From Planctomycetota bacterium (GTDB lineage: Bacteria; Planctomycetota; PUPC01; JACPCR01), in the NCBI GenBank assembly GCA_016179685.1, contig JACPCR010000081.1, positions 1 to 64,000 on the forward strand: DNA of 64,000 nt. Reading direction: 5' to 3'. The position numbers and the translations under genes are program-made. Below the pieces are notes generated by a model that was not told the DNA's origin, ran no database searches, and saw only the letters and a program-made list of their open reading frames with translations. Shown in pieces: positions 34,946 through 43,794 of this stretch (its first letter is position 1; each line of letters starts with the position of its first letter).

Positions 34946-35437
34946 ATGGCTCACTTCATCACCGAGGACTGTGTTGGATGCACCATGTGCCTGAAGGCCT
35001 GCCCGGTCGATGGTTGCATCACCGGGGAGAGCAAGAAACTGCATTTCATTCATCCCGGCCTTTGTATCGATTGCGGCGTCTGCGCGACCTACTGCCCCGT
35101 CTCGTGCATTGGCAACCCGGACGGCGAATTCCCGGACAAGATCAAGCCCAAGGAACGGCCGGTGGCCTTGGTCAACCTCGAGCTCTGCACCGGGTGCGAG
35201 TTCTGCGTTGACGCGTGCCCGTTCGACTGCCTGGAGATGGTAGAAACCGACGAGGGCGGCGGTTTCTTCAAAGTCGCCGACAACGTGAGGCCAAAGGACT
35301 GCGTCGCTTGCAAGCTCTGCGAAGAGGTTTGCATCAAGGACGCCATTACCATCCAATGGCCGAATGGCGAGTATTGCGACAAGGTGGGTGTGGACAAGCG
35401 GAGGAAGGTGGCGTCGCTTGTCGAGTCGCGCGATTGA
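34946..35437 (+). CDS. Four-cluster [4Fe-4S] ferredoxin
   Basis: A 163-residue soluble iron-sulphur protein with four cysteine groups: CVGCTMCLKACPVDGC, CIDCGVCATYCPVSC, CTGCEFCVDACPFDC and CVACKLCEEVC. It lacks a signal peptide or Tat motif, so it is cytosolic. It contrasts with the two NapG-like proteins, which have export-type N-termini. It is monocistronic, with its own promoter and a strong intrinsic terminator. The redox partner is unknown. Confidence 0.88.
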   Translation: MAHFITEDCVGCTMCLKACPVDGCITGESKKLHFIHPGLCIDCGVCATYCPVSCIGNPDGEFPDKIKPKERPVALVNLELCTGCEFCVDACPFDCLEMVETDEGGGFFKVADNVRPKDCVACKLCEEVCIKDAITIQWPNGEYCDKVGVDKRRKVASLVESRD

Positions 35438-35464
35438 GCAGAGGACGGAATTAAATCAGAAAAA

Positions 35465-35495
35465 GGCGGGAAAGTCCCGTCTTTTTTTATTTTTT
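35465..35495. terminator. Rho-independent terminator
   Basis: GGCGGGA/TCCCGTC stem with AAG loop (35465-35481, one G-T pair), followed by seven Ts, an A and more Ts. It ends the ferredoxin transcript. The stem is preceded by A-rich sequence, so it may also stop the convergent gene, whose stop codon is at 35495. Confidence 0.85.
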
Positions 35496-37210
35496 TAGAA
35501 CTCCACCGCCTTGTCCACCGGGTCATCCAGCGGTATCCGGTCCGCGTCCCTTTCCCTGTTCCGGGCCTTGTCCTCGACGCCGTCAGCGCCGGCGTCCTCG
35601 CCGCCCTCAGCCACCGCGTCGGCCAGGTCCGCCAGCCGGTAGACCGATTCTTCGATCTGGGCAATGTCGCCGTCGAGCGCGGCGAAGGCCTGGTCCATGA
35701 GCTCTGACTTCAACTCGAGCAGGCGGATGCGTTGTTGCACCTTGGCCTGCATCACCTGCCGTTCGTGATAACTGGCCCTGGCTTGCTTCAGACGTTCCAC
35801 CTGCTCATCGAACCGCCGGACAATCTCGGCGACGCGGGGGTCACGCAGGCGGGCCTGCCAGGCCTCCCTCCGGTCGAGGACTTCGGCCATCAGTTCCGCT
35901 TCCTCGGCCAGAGACTCCATCTCGAGTCGCAAAAGCTCGAACCGGCCATCCACTTCGAGCGCTTCCACGCGGTCACCCTTCCCCTGAACCCCTAAAAAGA
36001 GGTCATGTATCTCCTCGGCCTCCTTCAGAGTGCGCTGGAATCGAAGCCGAATGTCCGTCTTCGCCAGAACCGGCCTTTGGACGAGCGCATCGAGCCGCTT
36101 CCGAGTCTCAGACACTTCCTTGTCCTTGTTCAGGAATTCGAGCATCCCCTGTCTGGCGAACTCCACGCGTTCCAATTGCTCCTGGAGTTTCTGATTCTCC
36201 TGGGGGGCATGGCCCACGTCCGGGTTGAGGCCCGACGCGATCAGATTGCGGATCAACCCGGCCTCCTGGTCGGCAAGTTGCCGGAATCTCTGGAATAACG
36301 GTGAATCCCCCCCGGGCTGGTAGCTCTCCCGGAACTCCAGATTCTGCTCCTCCAGCGCCAGCAAACGGTCCCAGTACTCCAACGCCATGCCACATCCATA
36401 TCCCTGGCTGACCCAGGCGGGCTGCGGCGCTCGCTGCGCCATCCAGGTATCCAGCGCTGCGAGGTCAATCTCTCGATTGGGAACAAAAGCCTTGAGGAAG
36501 GCGTGAAATTCCTGGATCAGGGGATGGCCCGTGTTCAGAAGCCGCGGGTATTGCACGAGCGGCCCCTTCTGGCGCTGCAAGGCCATGAGCAGGGCGGCGT
36601 AGACCTGGGCCTTGGCATCCAGGCCGGGATTCGGAATCCCGTCGGGGTCCGTCCCGGCCAACAGGGCCGGGAATCTTCGGGTGAGGTCGCGAGCTTGTGA
36701 TTCGAGGAGCTGCTGCAAGTCATGGTAGGGCTTCGTGTCCATGCACATGGAATAGCTCTGGGGAAGACTGGCAAGCTGGGACCCCAGGGCAGTGATCTGG
36801 TTCACGACCGCGGAGGCCCGGTTGAGCCTTTCGGCGAGCTGAAGGGCCGGATCGGCCAGCCCCGCAGCGTCAGGCCGGCCCATCTTTTCTTGCATCGCCC
36901 GGGCCTCCGCTCGCAGCGCCTTCAGCGTGGGACCCGTCGCCTGGAAAGCATCGCCGGGCCCCAGTTGCCCGAGGATGCTCTGCAGGCCCTGCTCGCTCTG
37001 CTCCAGAGATTGAATCGACGCCAGGAGAGTGGCTCGGGCCGCGTCCAGGCCATCCTCAGCCCGTGCGGCTGAGATCGCCAGGCCCAGGGCCGCAACCGCG
37101 AGACACGACCGGACCCGAATCGAGGCATGCCGTCCGCCGGGCCGGGAGGTAAGGGCAAGCGAGTCGTATGGGGCAGCCGGCGTTACGGCCATGCGAAAGG
37201 GCGAATTCAT
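35495..37210 (-). CDS. Exported coiled-coil protein of unknown function
   Basis: About 571 residues from ATG 37210. A hydrophobic segment near residue 35-50 (SCLAVAALGLAISAARA) resembles a signal peptide. The rest is almost wholly helical and charged, with long heptad-like stretches (LRAEARAMQEKM, ENQKLQEQLERVEFARQGML, RRFDEQVERLKQARASYHERQVMQAKVQQRIRLLELKSEL), and ends in an acidic tail. It contains MCMDTKPYHDLQQLLESQARDL and a GCGMALEYWDRLLALEEQ segment but no domain I recognise. A structural or envelope-spanning role is possible but unproven. The upstream ATG at 37246 would place the signal peptide further inside and is less likely. Confidence 0.6.
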   Translation of the reverse strand: MNSPFRMAVTPAAPYDSLALTSRPGGRHASIRVRSCLAVAALGLAISAARAEDGLDAARATLLASIQSLEQSEQGLQSILGQLGPGDAFQATGPTLKALRAEARAMQEKMGRPDAAGLADPALQLAERLNRASAVVNQITALGSQLASLPQSYSMCMDTKPYHDLQQLLESQARDLTRRFPALLAGTDPDGIPNPGLDAKAQVYAALLMALQRQKGPLVQYPRLLNTGHPLIQEFHAFLKAFVPNREIDLAALDTWMAQRAPQPAWVSQGYGCGMALEYWDRLLALEEQNLEFRESYQPGGDSPLFQRFRQLADQEAGLIRNLIASGLNPDVGHAPQENQKLQEQLERVEFARQGMLEFLNKDKEVSETRKRLDALVQRPVLAKTDIRLRFQRTLKEAEEIHDLFLGVQGKGDRVEALEVDGRFELLRLEMESLAEEAELMAEVLDRREAWQARLRDPRVAEIVRRFDEQVERLKQARASYHERQVMQAKVQQRIRLLELKSELMDQAFAALDGDIAQIEESVYRLADLADAVAEGGEDAGADGVEDKARNRERDADRIPLDDPVDKAVEF

Positions 37211-37569
37211 GCGAAGGCCTGATCTGGTTCCCGCCCCCATTTTCATCTCGACTCATTCTAGAAGCCGCCGCGCAGGCTTCAAGCGAGTTCCCCGCCAGAC
37301 AGCCCTGGCAGGGCATTAAGACGGGCGAAGCGCGCAACCCAACAATGCTGAGAAAGGTGTCAGGTGTCAGAAAACATTCGCCAGTTGATACCTGACACCT
37401 CAGCGGCTTCGATCGTCATTCTTCTCATTGTTATCATCTTATCCGAACTCGAACGGACGCTCAAGAAGGCTGACGCGGATGTAGCGTTGCAGGTGCGGGT
37501 GCACGGGCGAACTCGAACACGAGTCGGCTTGCGAGCATCGCCTGTCCTCGGTTATAAAGGTGGCCACCC
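37211..37569. other. Divergent intergenic region with GGTGTCAGG repeat
   Basis: No gene in about 360 bases. Contains copy 2 of the GGTGTCAGG repeat and a modestly AT-rich patch (37405-37440, GTCATTCTTCTCATTGTTATCATC) that could hold a promoter for the lyase gene, though I see no clear -35/-10 pair. Confidence 0.5.
37324..37400. repeat. GGTGTCAGG dispersed palindromic repeat, copy 2
   Basis: Arms AGGTGTCAGGTGTCA (37355-37369) and TGATACCTGACACCT (37386-37400), one mismatch. Upstream flank GCGCAACCCAACAATG matches copies at 7324 and 56774. Confidence 0.78.
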
Positions 37570-40311
37570 ATGGACAAGACGAAGTCGACGGCTTCTCCGG
37601 CGTCTGCACGGATCTACGAATCGGACCTGGATTACCGCGATGATCCGCTCGTGGTCCTCGAGAACGAGCACCTCCTGGCGGCCTTCGAGCCCGCACGGGG
37701 CGGCCGGTGCACCTCGTTCCTGGACAAGCAGGCCGCGATCGACTTCGTGGCGCTCAATCGCTGGCAGGACCACGGCATCGGCCTACTGGACGACTTCAAC
37801 GGCAACGGGTTGTATCCCGCTCCCTTTCGTTCCGCCCTGATGGCGCAGGAGCGCCGGTCCGGCCCGCGGGGCGTCGAGCTGGTCCTGTCGACGCTCGAAC
37901 GCCGTTACAAGACCGTGCCCCTGGACGTGCGGCTGACCAAGCGAATACGGCTTGAGCCGGGCAGCCGCCGTCTCGACGTGGTTTACGAGCTGACCCATGC
38001 CATGCGGTGTCCGCTGACGCTGGACCTGAACCTGTGCAATTTCATCCGGGCCTGGGGCGAATCGATGGAGATCGCCGTTCCGGCGCGGCATGGCCTCAGA
38101 GTCGAGAAAGTCCGGTCCGGCTGGCAGATCTTCCGCGAGGAGGACCTCACGGACGGATGGTGTGCGGTGTTTGGCCCGCGGACGGGCCGGGGCCTGCGCA
38201 TCACTGCCGAGGCGGCCCATCTCAAGGCGTGTTCCGCTTATGCCCGGGCCAATGGCTTTTCGATCGACCTCGACACCTTCTTGTTCGTCGTCGGGCCGGG
38301 GCGGACCCTCCGGTGGAAACTCTCGGTCGAGCTGTTGCGGGAATGCTTCGAGGCCCGGGACGCCGCGCCTCCACAGTCCGTACGCCGACCCGCGCGCGGG
38401 CGAGACCCCTCGACGGCCCGGATCGCTTCCGGTCTGCCCGTGGCCTCGGAATACCTCCGGGCGATGGGCCGCAAGAGGACGCCGCCTCACCCGAGACTAT
38501 TCCTCTCTGCAGAGGAGCTTCCTTCCCTGCGCTCGGCCCAAGGGGACGCCTGGCGGCCGAGATTCGTGGAACATATCCTGGCGGCCGCGGAGCAGTGGCT
38601 GCATGCGCCGGGCGCAGCCAGTGGTCCCAGCCCGCTCTATCCGGCCTATGCCTGGCTTCTTTCGGCCGAGAAACGGTATTTCGACGCCGCACGGCAAGTC
38701 CTCTTGAAGACGGCGGGAGACGGGGCCGCGGACCCCATCCTTCGAACGATCCTTTACGACTGGCTGTATGAGGGACTCAGGCCGGAGGAACGGGGAGCGG
38801 TGCGAGGGGCCGACCTGGCGCGCTTGCGGCGCGATTATGCGCATCACGTCTCCGCCGCGGGACACCATCCTTGGGGCCTGATGGGGACCGGCATGAAGAG
38901 GCACTGCCCCAACCCCCTGGCTTGGGTCGAGATCGTCCCCTTCGGCCTGGCTGGCCTGGCCTATCTCGGCGAGGTGCCGGACGCCCCGGCGTGGGTCGAA
39001 TTCGCTCGGCGGACGGCCTTCGGCTTCCTCGAGTACTTCAGCGGCGACGTGGGCAGCGACGGCGAATACTTTGAAGGCTCGTGCTACTACTATGCCTTCA
39101 TGCCCACCTTCGTCGCCTTTGTCGAGGCCCTGGCGCGGGTGACGGGCGACGACCTGTTCGAGGCCGCGCCGTGGCTGCGCCTCAACGCCGCCTGGAACAC
39201 CTTCTGCTCCGTCTCGGGCCGGGAGATGATCCCCTTCGGCGATTCGTCCATCGCCCGCTGGTGGATCAGCGTGCGCCAGGCGCCGTTCCTCTACCTTCTG
39301 GCACGGCGATTTCAGGACGCCGAGGCCCAGTTCACGGCGGACCAGCAGGCCATGACCTTCTTCGACTGGTGGGGGCCTGGCGGACGGCCCCCGCCTCCCA
39401 AAAAGGTCGAGCACGAGGACTTCGCACTCTGGGCGCACCTCTGGCGCGACCCGTCCCTCGCTCCCTCCAAGCCTCTCGGCCCGCTCACCCGGCATTTTCA
39501 CGGGTGCGGTTGGGCCGTCCTCCGCGAGGGCTTCGGTGACAAAGACCTCGTGATCGGCTTTCAGGCCTGGAAGACCGTCGGACACTGCCATGGGGTCCAG
39601 GGCCACTTCGTCGTGCTCTCGGGTCCGGAATTCTTGATCACCGATCCCGGCTACATCCTCCACTCGCCCTACCACGCCGCCCGCTGGCACAACCTGCTGG
39701 CCGTAGACGGCCAGGAACAGGTCGATTGGGACTCGGAGCATTTCCAGGGCAGCCCGGCAGGCTGCCTGCGGCGGGTCCCCGCGCCGGAAGGTTGCGACCA
39801 TTTCATCGCAGACCTGACCATGCTGTACCGGGGCCTTCTGGCAAGTTATCAGCGGCATCTGATTTACGTGCGGCCGCGCACGGTGATTCTCCTGGACGAC
39901 GCTTTGGCGGAAACGGAGCGCCAGTTCGATCTCTATCTCCAATGCGCCGCGCGGCCGCGCCGTTCGGGCGGGGGATTCCGTTTCGAGCATGAAGGCCAGC
40001 ACGCCAGCGTGCAGTTCCTTAACGCCGCGGCGTGGAGCTCGGACACGACGGTCCGCACCGACGGCTATCGGCCTCAGGTCGCCCTGAAGCTATCGGCCCG
40101 GAAGCCGGCCTCTCGTTTCCTCTCGGCCCTGGTGCTCCAGTTCCCCAGGGACGGACTTGCGGAACCTCTGGCCTGCAAGGCCTCCCTCGGCCAGCTCGCC
40201 CTCAAGCTGCCCAGGGGTGTGGCCGCCGACCGCCTGGTTTTCGTGCCGGAGGGACCCGAACGACATCGGCCGGGTGTTGCCAGGGACGGCGTGGCTTGGA
40301 AGCCATCATGA
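37570..40311 (+). CDS. Heparinase II/III-like polysaccharide lyase
   Basis: A 913-residue protein in three parts. Residues ~20-260 resemble a mutarotase-like beta-sandwich (VVLENEHLLAAFEPARGGRCTSFLDK). Residues ~300-610 form an (alpha/alpha) toroid typical of alginate/heparin lyases, with GSDGEYFEGSCYYYAFMPTF. Residues ~640-900 form the heparinase II/III C-terminal beta domain, with GHCHGVQGHFVVLSGPEFLITDPGY and YHAARWHNLLAVDGQEQ, where the family has catalytic His/Tyr. No signal peptide is evident, so it may act on imported oligosaccharides. The convergent downstream gene is another large carbohydrate-active candidate. Substrate is unknown. Confidence 0.78.
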   Translation: MDKTKSTASPASARIYESDLDYRDDPLVVLENEHLLAAFEPARGGRCTSFLDKQAAIDFVALNRWQDHGIGLLDDFNGNGLYPAPFRSALMAQERRSGPRGVELVLSTLERRYKTVPLDVRLTKRIRLEPGSRRLDVVYELTHAMRCPLTLDLNLCNFIRAWGESMEIAVPARHGLRVEKVRSGWQIFREEDLTDGWCAVFGPRTGRGLRITAEAAHLKACSAYARANGFSIDLDTFLFVVGPGRTLRWKLSVELLRECFEARDAAPPQSVRRPARGRDPSTARIASGLPVASEYLRAMGRKRTPPHPRLFLSAEELPSLRSAQGDAWRPRFVEHILAAAEQWLHAPGAASGPSPLYPAYAWLLSAEKRYFDAARQVLLKTAGDGAADPILRTILYDWLYEGLRPEERGAVRGADLARLRRDYAHHVSAAGHHPWGLMGTGMKRHCPNPLAWVEIVPFGLAGLAYLGEVPDAPAWVEFARRTAFGFLEYFSGDVGSDGEYFEGSCYYYAFMPTFVAFVEALARVTGDDLFEAAPWLRLNAAWNTFCSVSGREMIPFGDSSIARWWISVRQAPFLYLLARRFQDAEAQFTADQQAMTFFDWWGPGGRPPPPKKVEHEDFALWAHLWRDPSLAPSKPLGPLTRHFHGCGWAVLREGFGDKDLVIGFQAWKTVGHCHGVQGHFVVLSGPEFLITDPGYILHSPYHAARWHNLLAVDGQEQVDWDSEHFQGSPAGCLRRVPAPEGCDHFIADLTMLYRGLLASYQRHLIYVRPRTVILLDDALAETERQFDLYLQCAARPRRSGGGFRFEHEGQHASVQFLNAAAWSSDTTVRTDGYRPQVALKLSARKPASRFLSALVLQFPRDGLAEPLACKASLGQLALKLPRGVAADRLVFVPEGPERHRPGVARDGVAWKPS

Positions 40312-40340
40312 CGTTGAGGGGATCGGCTTGCACGGCGCGC

Positions 40341-43300
40341 TCATGAGTCGTAACGGGCTTCCAGTTCCGCCGGCGCGGTGAGCGGCGGCAGGATAACCCA
40401 TTCCCGGGCCGGATCGATATCGGGCCAGGGCCTGCCACCCACGGTGACCCGGCGGAGGGCGAGCTTCTGCGGGTGGCGGAATCGCACGAAGATGCGGGCG
40501 GGCGGGCGGCGTGTCGGGGGGTCGATCCTGGCTCGGATGCTATTGCCGCCCGGCCGGGCCTCGATCTCGAAGCTCATGCGGCCGAAGTGCGTGGCCGCGT
40601 TCTTCAGGAATAGGGTCTCCCCGGAGGCCAGCCAGGCCCGGGGCAGCCCCCGGCCGAGGTAGAGATCGTTTCCGACTTCCTGAATGAACATGGACCTGAG
40701 CCAGAAGGAGACCATGGCCTCGTCGGAGCTTTTGAAATGGTCCCCGGCCCAATCGGCCAGTGTCGGAGATGGGTGCTCCGTCATGGCGCGCAGCTCCGGC
40801 CGCCAGCAGGCGGCGAACCCGTTGAAGAACGCCCGGAGGAAATGCTCCACCTGGTCCCGGAGGAGGTAAGGCGGGGGGAAATAAAGCAGGTTAGGCTGGA
40901 AGCTGAAGCCGCCGCGGTCGAACCACTGTCCCTCGAAATGGTCGAGGGCATAGTTGTAGGGGCTGTCCAGATACCGGTTGTCCTCGTAATCCTTGAGAAT
41001 CCAGGTGGATTCCTGGCTTGAAGGCTCGAGCACGGTGGTGGTGAGGATGATGGCGCCTTCGAGGACTTCACGTATCCAGCCCACGTCGCGGCCGCGCCAA
41101 TGAAGCCGCGAGGGCGTGTAGGGCACGGAGCTGCCGTCGCGCAATCGGACGAGCGGCGACCGGATACGGGACTCGAGGAAGCCCGCACGCAGGTCGGCCA
41201 GGTAGGACCGGGCTTCCTGGACGAGACGCGGCCCCTCGGGATGACCCGCGTCGGCCAGGGCTTCGGCCGCCGCCGTCAGGCCCCAGGAGGTCAGGGCATT
41301 CGTGGAAAGCCAGTAGTAGAAGTCCCGGACGTCCTCGAGGCTTCCCGCGGGCAGAAAGCCGTATTCGAGCACCCGCCGGCCCCGGTTGTCTACCCGCTGC
41401 GTCGCCCGGCGCTCCCGAACCACCCAATCGCATCCGGCGACGATCCGGTCGGCGGCCTGCGTGAGCCAGTCGCGGTCGCCACTGAGCCGGTAGTGCTCGG
41501 CCAGACCCCAGAGGACCCAGCCATGGTGCTGGTTGTAGTCGCCGTGCTCGTAGCCTCCGGAGCCGTAGAACAGCCCCTCCTTGCCCTTGAAATTGCCGGG
41601 CAGGGCGACGGTGCCCTGGTAATGCAGGTAGGTGTCGAGATGGCGGCGCGCCTCCTCGTGGTGGCCGCGGCGGTCCAGGTCAACGACCTGCATGATCGCT
41701 TCGTTGGAAAAATTGCCGTAGTTGAAGGAGCTGACGCGCCCCATGACGCGGCTCGACCCGCATTCATGGTCGTCATTGATCAGAATGTGGGTGAGATGCG
41801 ACCGGTGGAAATCATCCACGTCCGGCTCGGATGTCCGGAGACTCGATCCGGACGCGAGGCGCTTCTCCCAGTAGCGGCGCACGGCCGCACGCTCGAGATC
41901 GAAGTCCAGGGCGCGAAGGCTGGACAGTTCCGCGGGCGAAAGCACGGAAACGAAAGGCATGCGGAGAAGCAGCTTGCGGCAGACGCCGGGCGGCAGCTCC
42001 GCCTCGTAGGTCAGCTCCTGGCCCGAAGGCTCGAGGGAAAGCCTCCCGCCATCCGGCGCATCCACCAGCAGGCGGATGGAGGCAGGCTCCCCGGCGGCAC
42101 GCACCACCATGCCTTCCAGGGACAGGGTCTCGGGACGGGAGGGATCGCCGCTGAAAAACTGGAATCGCTGGCGCACCGGCAGGGGATTCGGCCCACGGTT
42201 CAGAAACCGCAGCCGGACGAAGGCCACCACCGTATCCTCCCCGCGGATGGGCTGGTCGATGCCGCCCGGCAGGGTGGCCAACACCGCCTGCGTGATATCC
42301 AGGTCGCCCCGGGAATACGTCGAGGCCAGGATCGGAAGGCAGCCGCCATCGACGAAGCGCCCATTCGGAGTCATCGTGTCCCAGAAGAACCGAAGCCGGA
42401 GGTCCCGGCCCTTCCAGAGCACCTTCGGCGTATCGGGCCCCGCTACCCGGCGTACGAAGCCCTCACGGGCAAAGAGGTCCCCATTCGGCTCGATGCCAAA
42501 TTTCTGACGCCGGCCTTCGCACCCGACGACGAAGTGCATGGGCTTCTTCGGCGGCTGGCCGCGCATCGCTCGGGCCAGGCTCTGCTCCGGCATCTCCGGG
42601 ATGCGGTCGTAGACCGTCCGGCCGGTAAGAAGCTGGGCGGGCAGTTCCGGGCCGTAGCGCAGGCCGGCCTCCTCCGGTGCGACCAGGACGCCGAGGTCGG
42701 GCGACCAGATCACTCGTGCGCCGGCCAACTCGTCGGGCCGGAACGTGAAGGAAGCGGCGGTGGACCGGACCGTCACGAGCGTGTGATCGAAGGAAAACGG
42801 CGCCGGCCGTGCGCAGAGAAGCCGGAGTCGCAGTCGAGGGTCGTCCGCGGTCGGCGGCAACGCCGCCTCGAGGACGCCGTTGTAGACCTCGACCTTTCCA
42901 TCCCAGGGGACCGGCGTCCGGCCGCACCCCAGCTCGACGGCCACGTGCTGCTCTTCGAGCGCCGAATCCGTGAAAACTTGGACGGCTGGCGAGAAGGATT
43001 GAGCCCCGGGCGCCAGAATCTGCAACTGCAGCGTCTGGCGGAATTTCAGGTCGCACCCCGCGAGGGCGGGAAACTCCTTCTCGCACACCGGCGCGAAGGT
43101 GACGGCAACCTGCCGGCCGGCGCGTTCGAGGCGCGTGTCGGCCGTGACCCAAGTGCCGTTGAACCAGTCGTCCCGCGGTTTCCAGCCGGCGCGGCACAGC
43201 GCCCCGGGCTGGAAATCCGAGGGAAGGACCCGGTGTTCCGGCCAGAACCGTTTCCAATAGCGAATGTGGAGGTTTTCCCGAGGGATACTGTCGGAGGGGA

Positions 43301-43409
43301 ACTCGAGCAGAATCCGATGAATCTCCCTCGGCTCCTCCCAACGGAAAAGAATGGAAGCCTCTGAAGGGGACTCCTCACGATGGGCGAACGGTGCAATGTC
43401 GAGTTGCAT
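40341..43409 (-). CDS. Large six-hairpin glycosidase-like protein
   Basis: About 1022 residues from ATG 43409. The N-terminal ~450 residues are beta-rich. Residues ~540-900 are helical with (alpha/alpha)6 barrel character (GNFSNEAIMQVVDLDRRGHHEEARRHLDTYLHYQG, EHGDYNQHHGWVLWGLAEHYRLSGDRDWL, DVRDFYYWLSTNALTSWGL), followed by a beta-sandwich tail (ATHFGRMSFEIEARPGGNSI). This layout is common to six-hairpin glycosidases such as GH78-, GH94- and GH63-type enzymes. The exact family and catalytic acids cannot be assigned by eye. No signal peptide is seen. The longer upstream extension runs through the dispersed repeat at 43532-43654 and is unlikely to be coding. Confidence 0.6.
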   Translation of the reverse strand: MQLDIAPFAHREESPSEASILFRWEEPREIHRILLEFPSDSIPRENLHIRYWKRFWPEHRVLPSDFQPGALCRAGWKPRDDWFNGTWVTADTRLERAGRQVAVTFAPVCEKEFPALAGCDLKFRQTLQLQILAPGAQSFSPAVQVFTDSALEEQHVAVELGCGRTPVPWDGKVEVYNGVLEAALPPTADDPRLRLRLLCARPAPFSFDHTLVTVRSTAASFTFRPDELAGARVIWSPDLGVLVAPEEAGLRYGPELPAQLLTGRTVYDRIPEMPEQSLARAMRGQPPKKPMHFVVGCEGRRQKFGIEPNGDLFAREGFVRRVAGPDTPKVLWKGRDLRLRFFWDTMTPNGRFVDGGCLPILASTYSRGDLDITQAVLATLPGGIDQPIRGEDTVVAFVRLRFLNRGPNPLPVRQRFQFFSGDPSRPETLSLEGMVVRAAGEPASIRLLVDAPDGGRLSLEPSGQELTYEAELPPGVCRKLLLRMPFVSVLSPAELSSLRALDFDLERAAVRRYWEKRLASGSSLRTSEPDVDDFHRSHLTHILINDDHECGSSRVMGRVSSFNYGNFSNEAIMQVVDLDRRGHHEEARRHLDTYLHYQGTVALPGNFKGKEGLFYGSGGYEHGDYNQHHGWVLWGLAEHYRLSGDRDWLTQAADRIVAGCDWVVRERRATQRVDNRGRRVLEYGFLPAGSLEDVRDFYYWLSTNALTSWGLTAAAEALADAGHPEGPRLVQEARSYLADLRAGFLESRIRSPLVRLRDGSSVPYTPSRLHWRGRDVGWIREVLEGAIILTTTVLEPSSQESTWILKDYEDNRYLDSPYNYALDHFEGQWFDRGGFSFQPNLLYFPPPYLLRDQVEHFLRAFFNGFAACWRPELRAMTEHPSPTLADWAGDHFKSSDEAMVSFWLRSMFIQEVGNDLYLGRGLPRAWLASGETLFLKNAATHFGRMSFEIEARPGGNSIRARIDPPTRRPPARIFVRFRHPQKLALRRVTVGGRPWPDIDPAREWVILPPLTAPAELEARYDS

Positions 43410-43794
43410 GGCGGGTGTGAACCTTGCAAAGTCGGATTCAGATGTCCGGCTGCCGTTTTCATGCCGAACCAGGAAGTATGAGGATAAGGGCCTGGCCCCT
43501 GGGAGTCCAGAGGGCCGACGCTGCGACGAAGCGAGAAGCGGGGAACAGGGAGCGAGGAGCGGACGGAAAGGGACAAGGGACCATGGACAAGGGACCCGCA
43601 GGTGTCGGGCACGGGGGTGTGGGAGCTTGCCCCGAAGCGAAGCGGGCGCGTCCGGTATCGGCATAGCCCCGCCCTGTCTGCGTCCCGCCTGCCTGTGCGT
43701 GCGGCACGCACGCAGGCAGGGCAGGCAGACGCCGTGCGGCGGGCCAGTTGCCAATTCTGCGGTCGCACAGCGACCGTGCTACTTCGCAATGCCC
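43410..43794. other. Repeat-filled gap between two glycosidase-like genes
   Basis: No gene. It holds copy B of the GGGACAAGGGAC repeat (43532-43654), then a hairpin at 43688-43720 (CCTGCC...TGCGTGC G GCACGCA...GGCAGG). Confidence 0.6.
43532..43654 (+). repeat. Dispersed GGGACAAGGGAC repeat, copy B
   Basis: Nearly identical, in opposite orientation, to 26401-26560: shared blocks AGCGGACGGAAAGGGAC, CCATGGACAAGG, GGGACCCGCAGGTGT and GGGAGCTTGCCCCGAAGCG occur in the same order. It sits in the gap before a gene, as does copy A. Confidence 0.8.

Noticed and set aside
41100..43364. 754-residue antisense frame opposite the glycosidase-like gene
   Set aside because: Composition is that of a GC shadow; the minus-strand frame has globular protein character and aligned domains.
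43410..43754. 115-residue N-terminal extension of the large glycosidase-like protein
   Set aside because: It would translate a dispersed repeat that also occurs inverted in non-coding DNA at 26401-26560.
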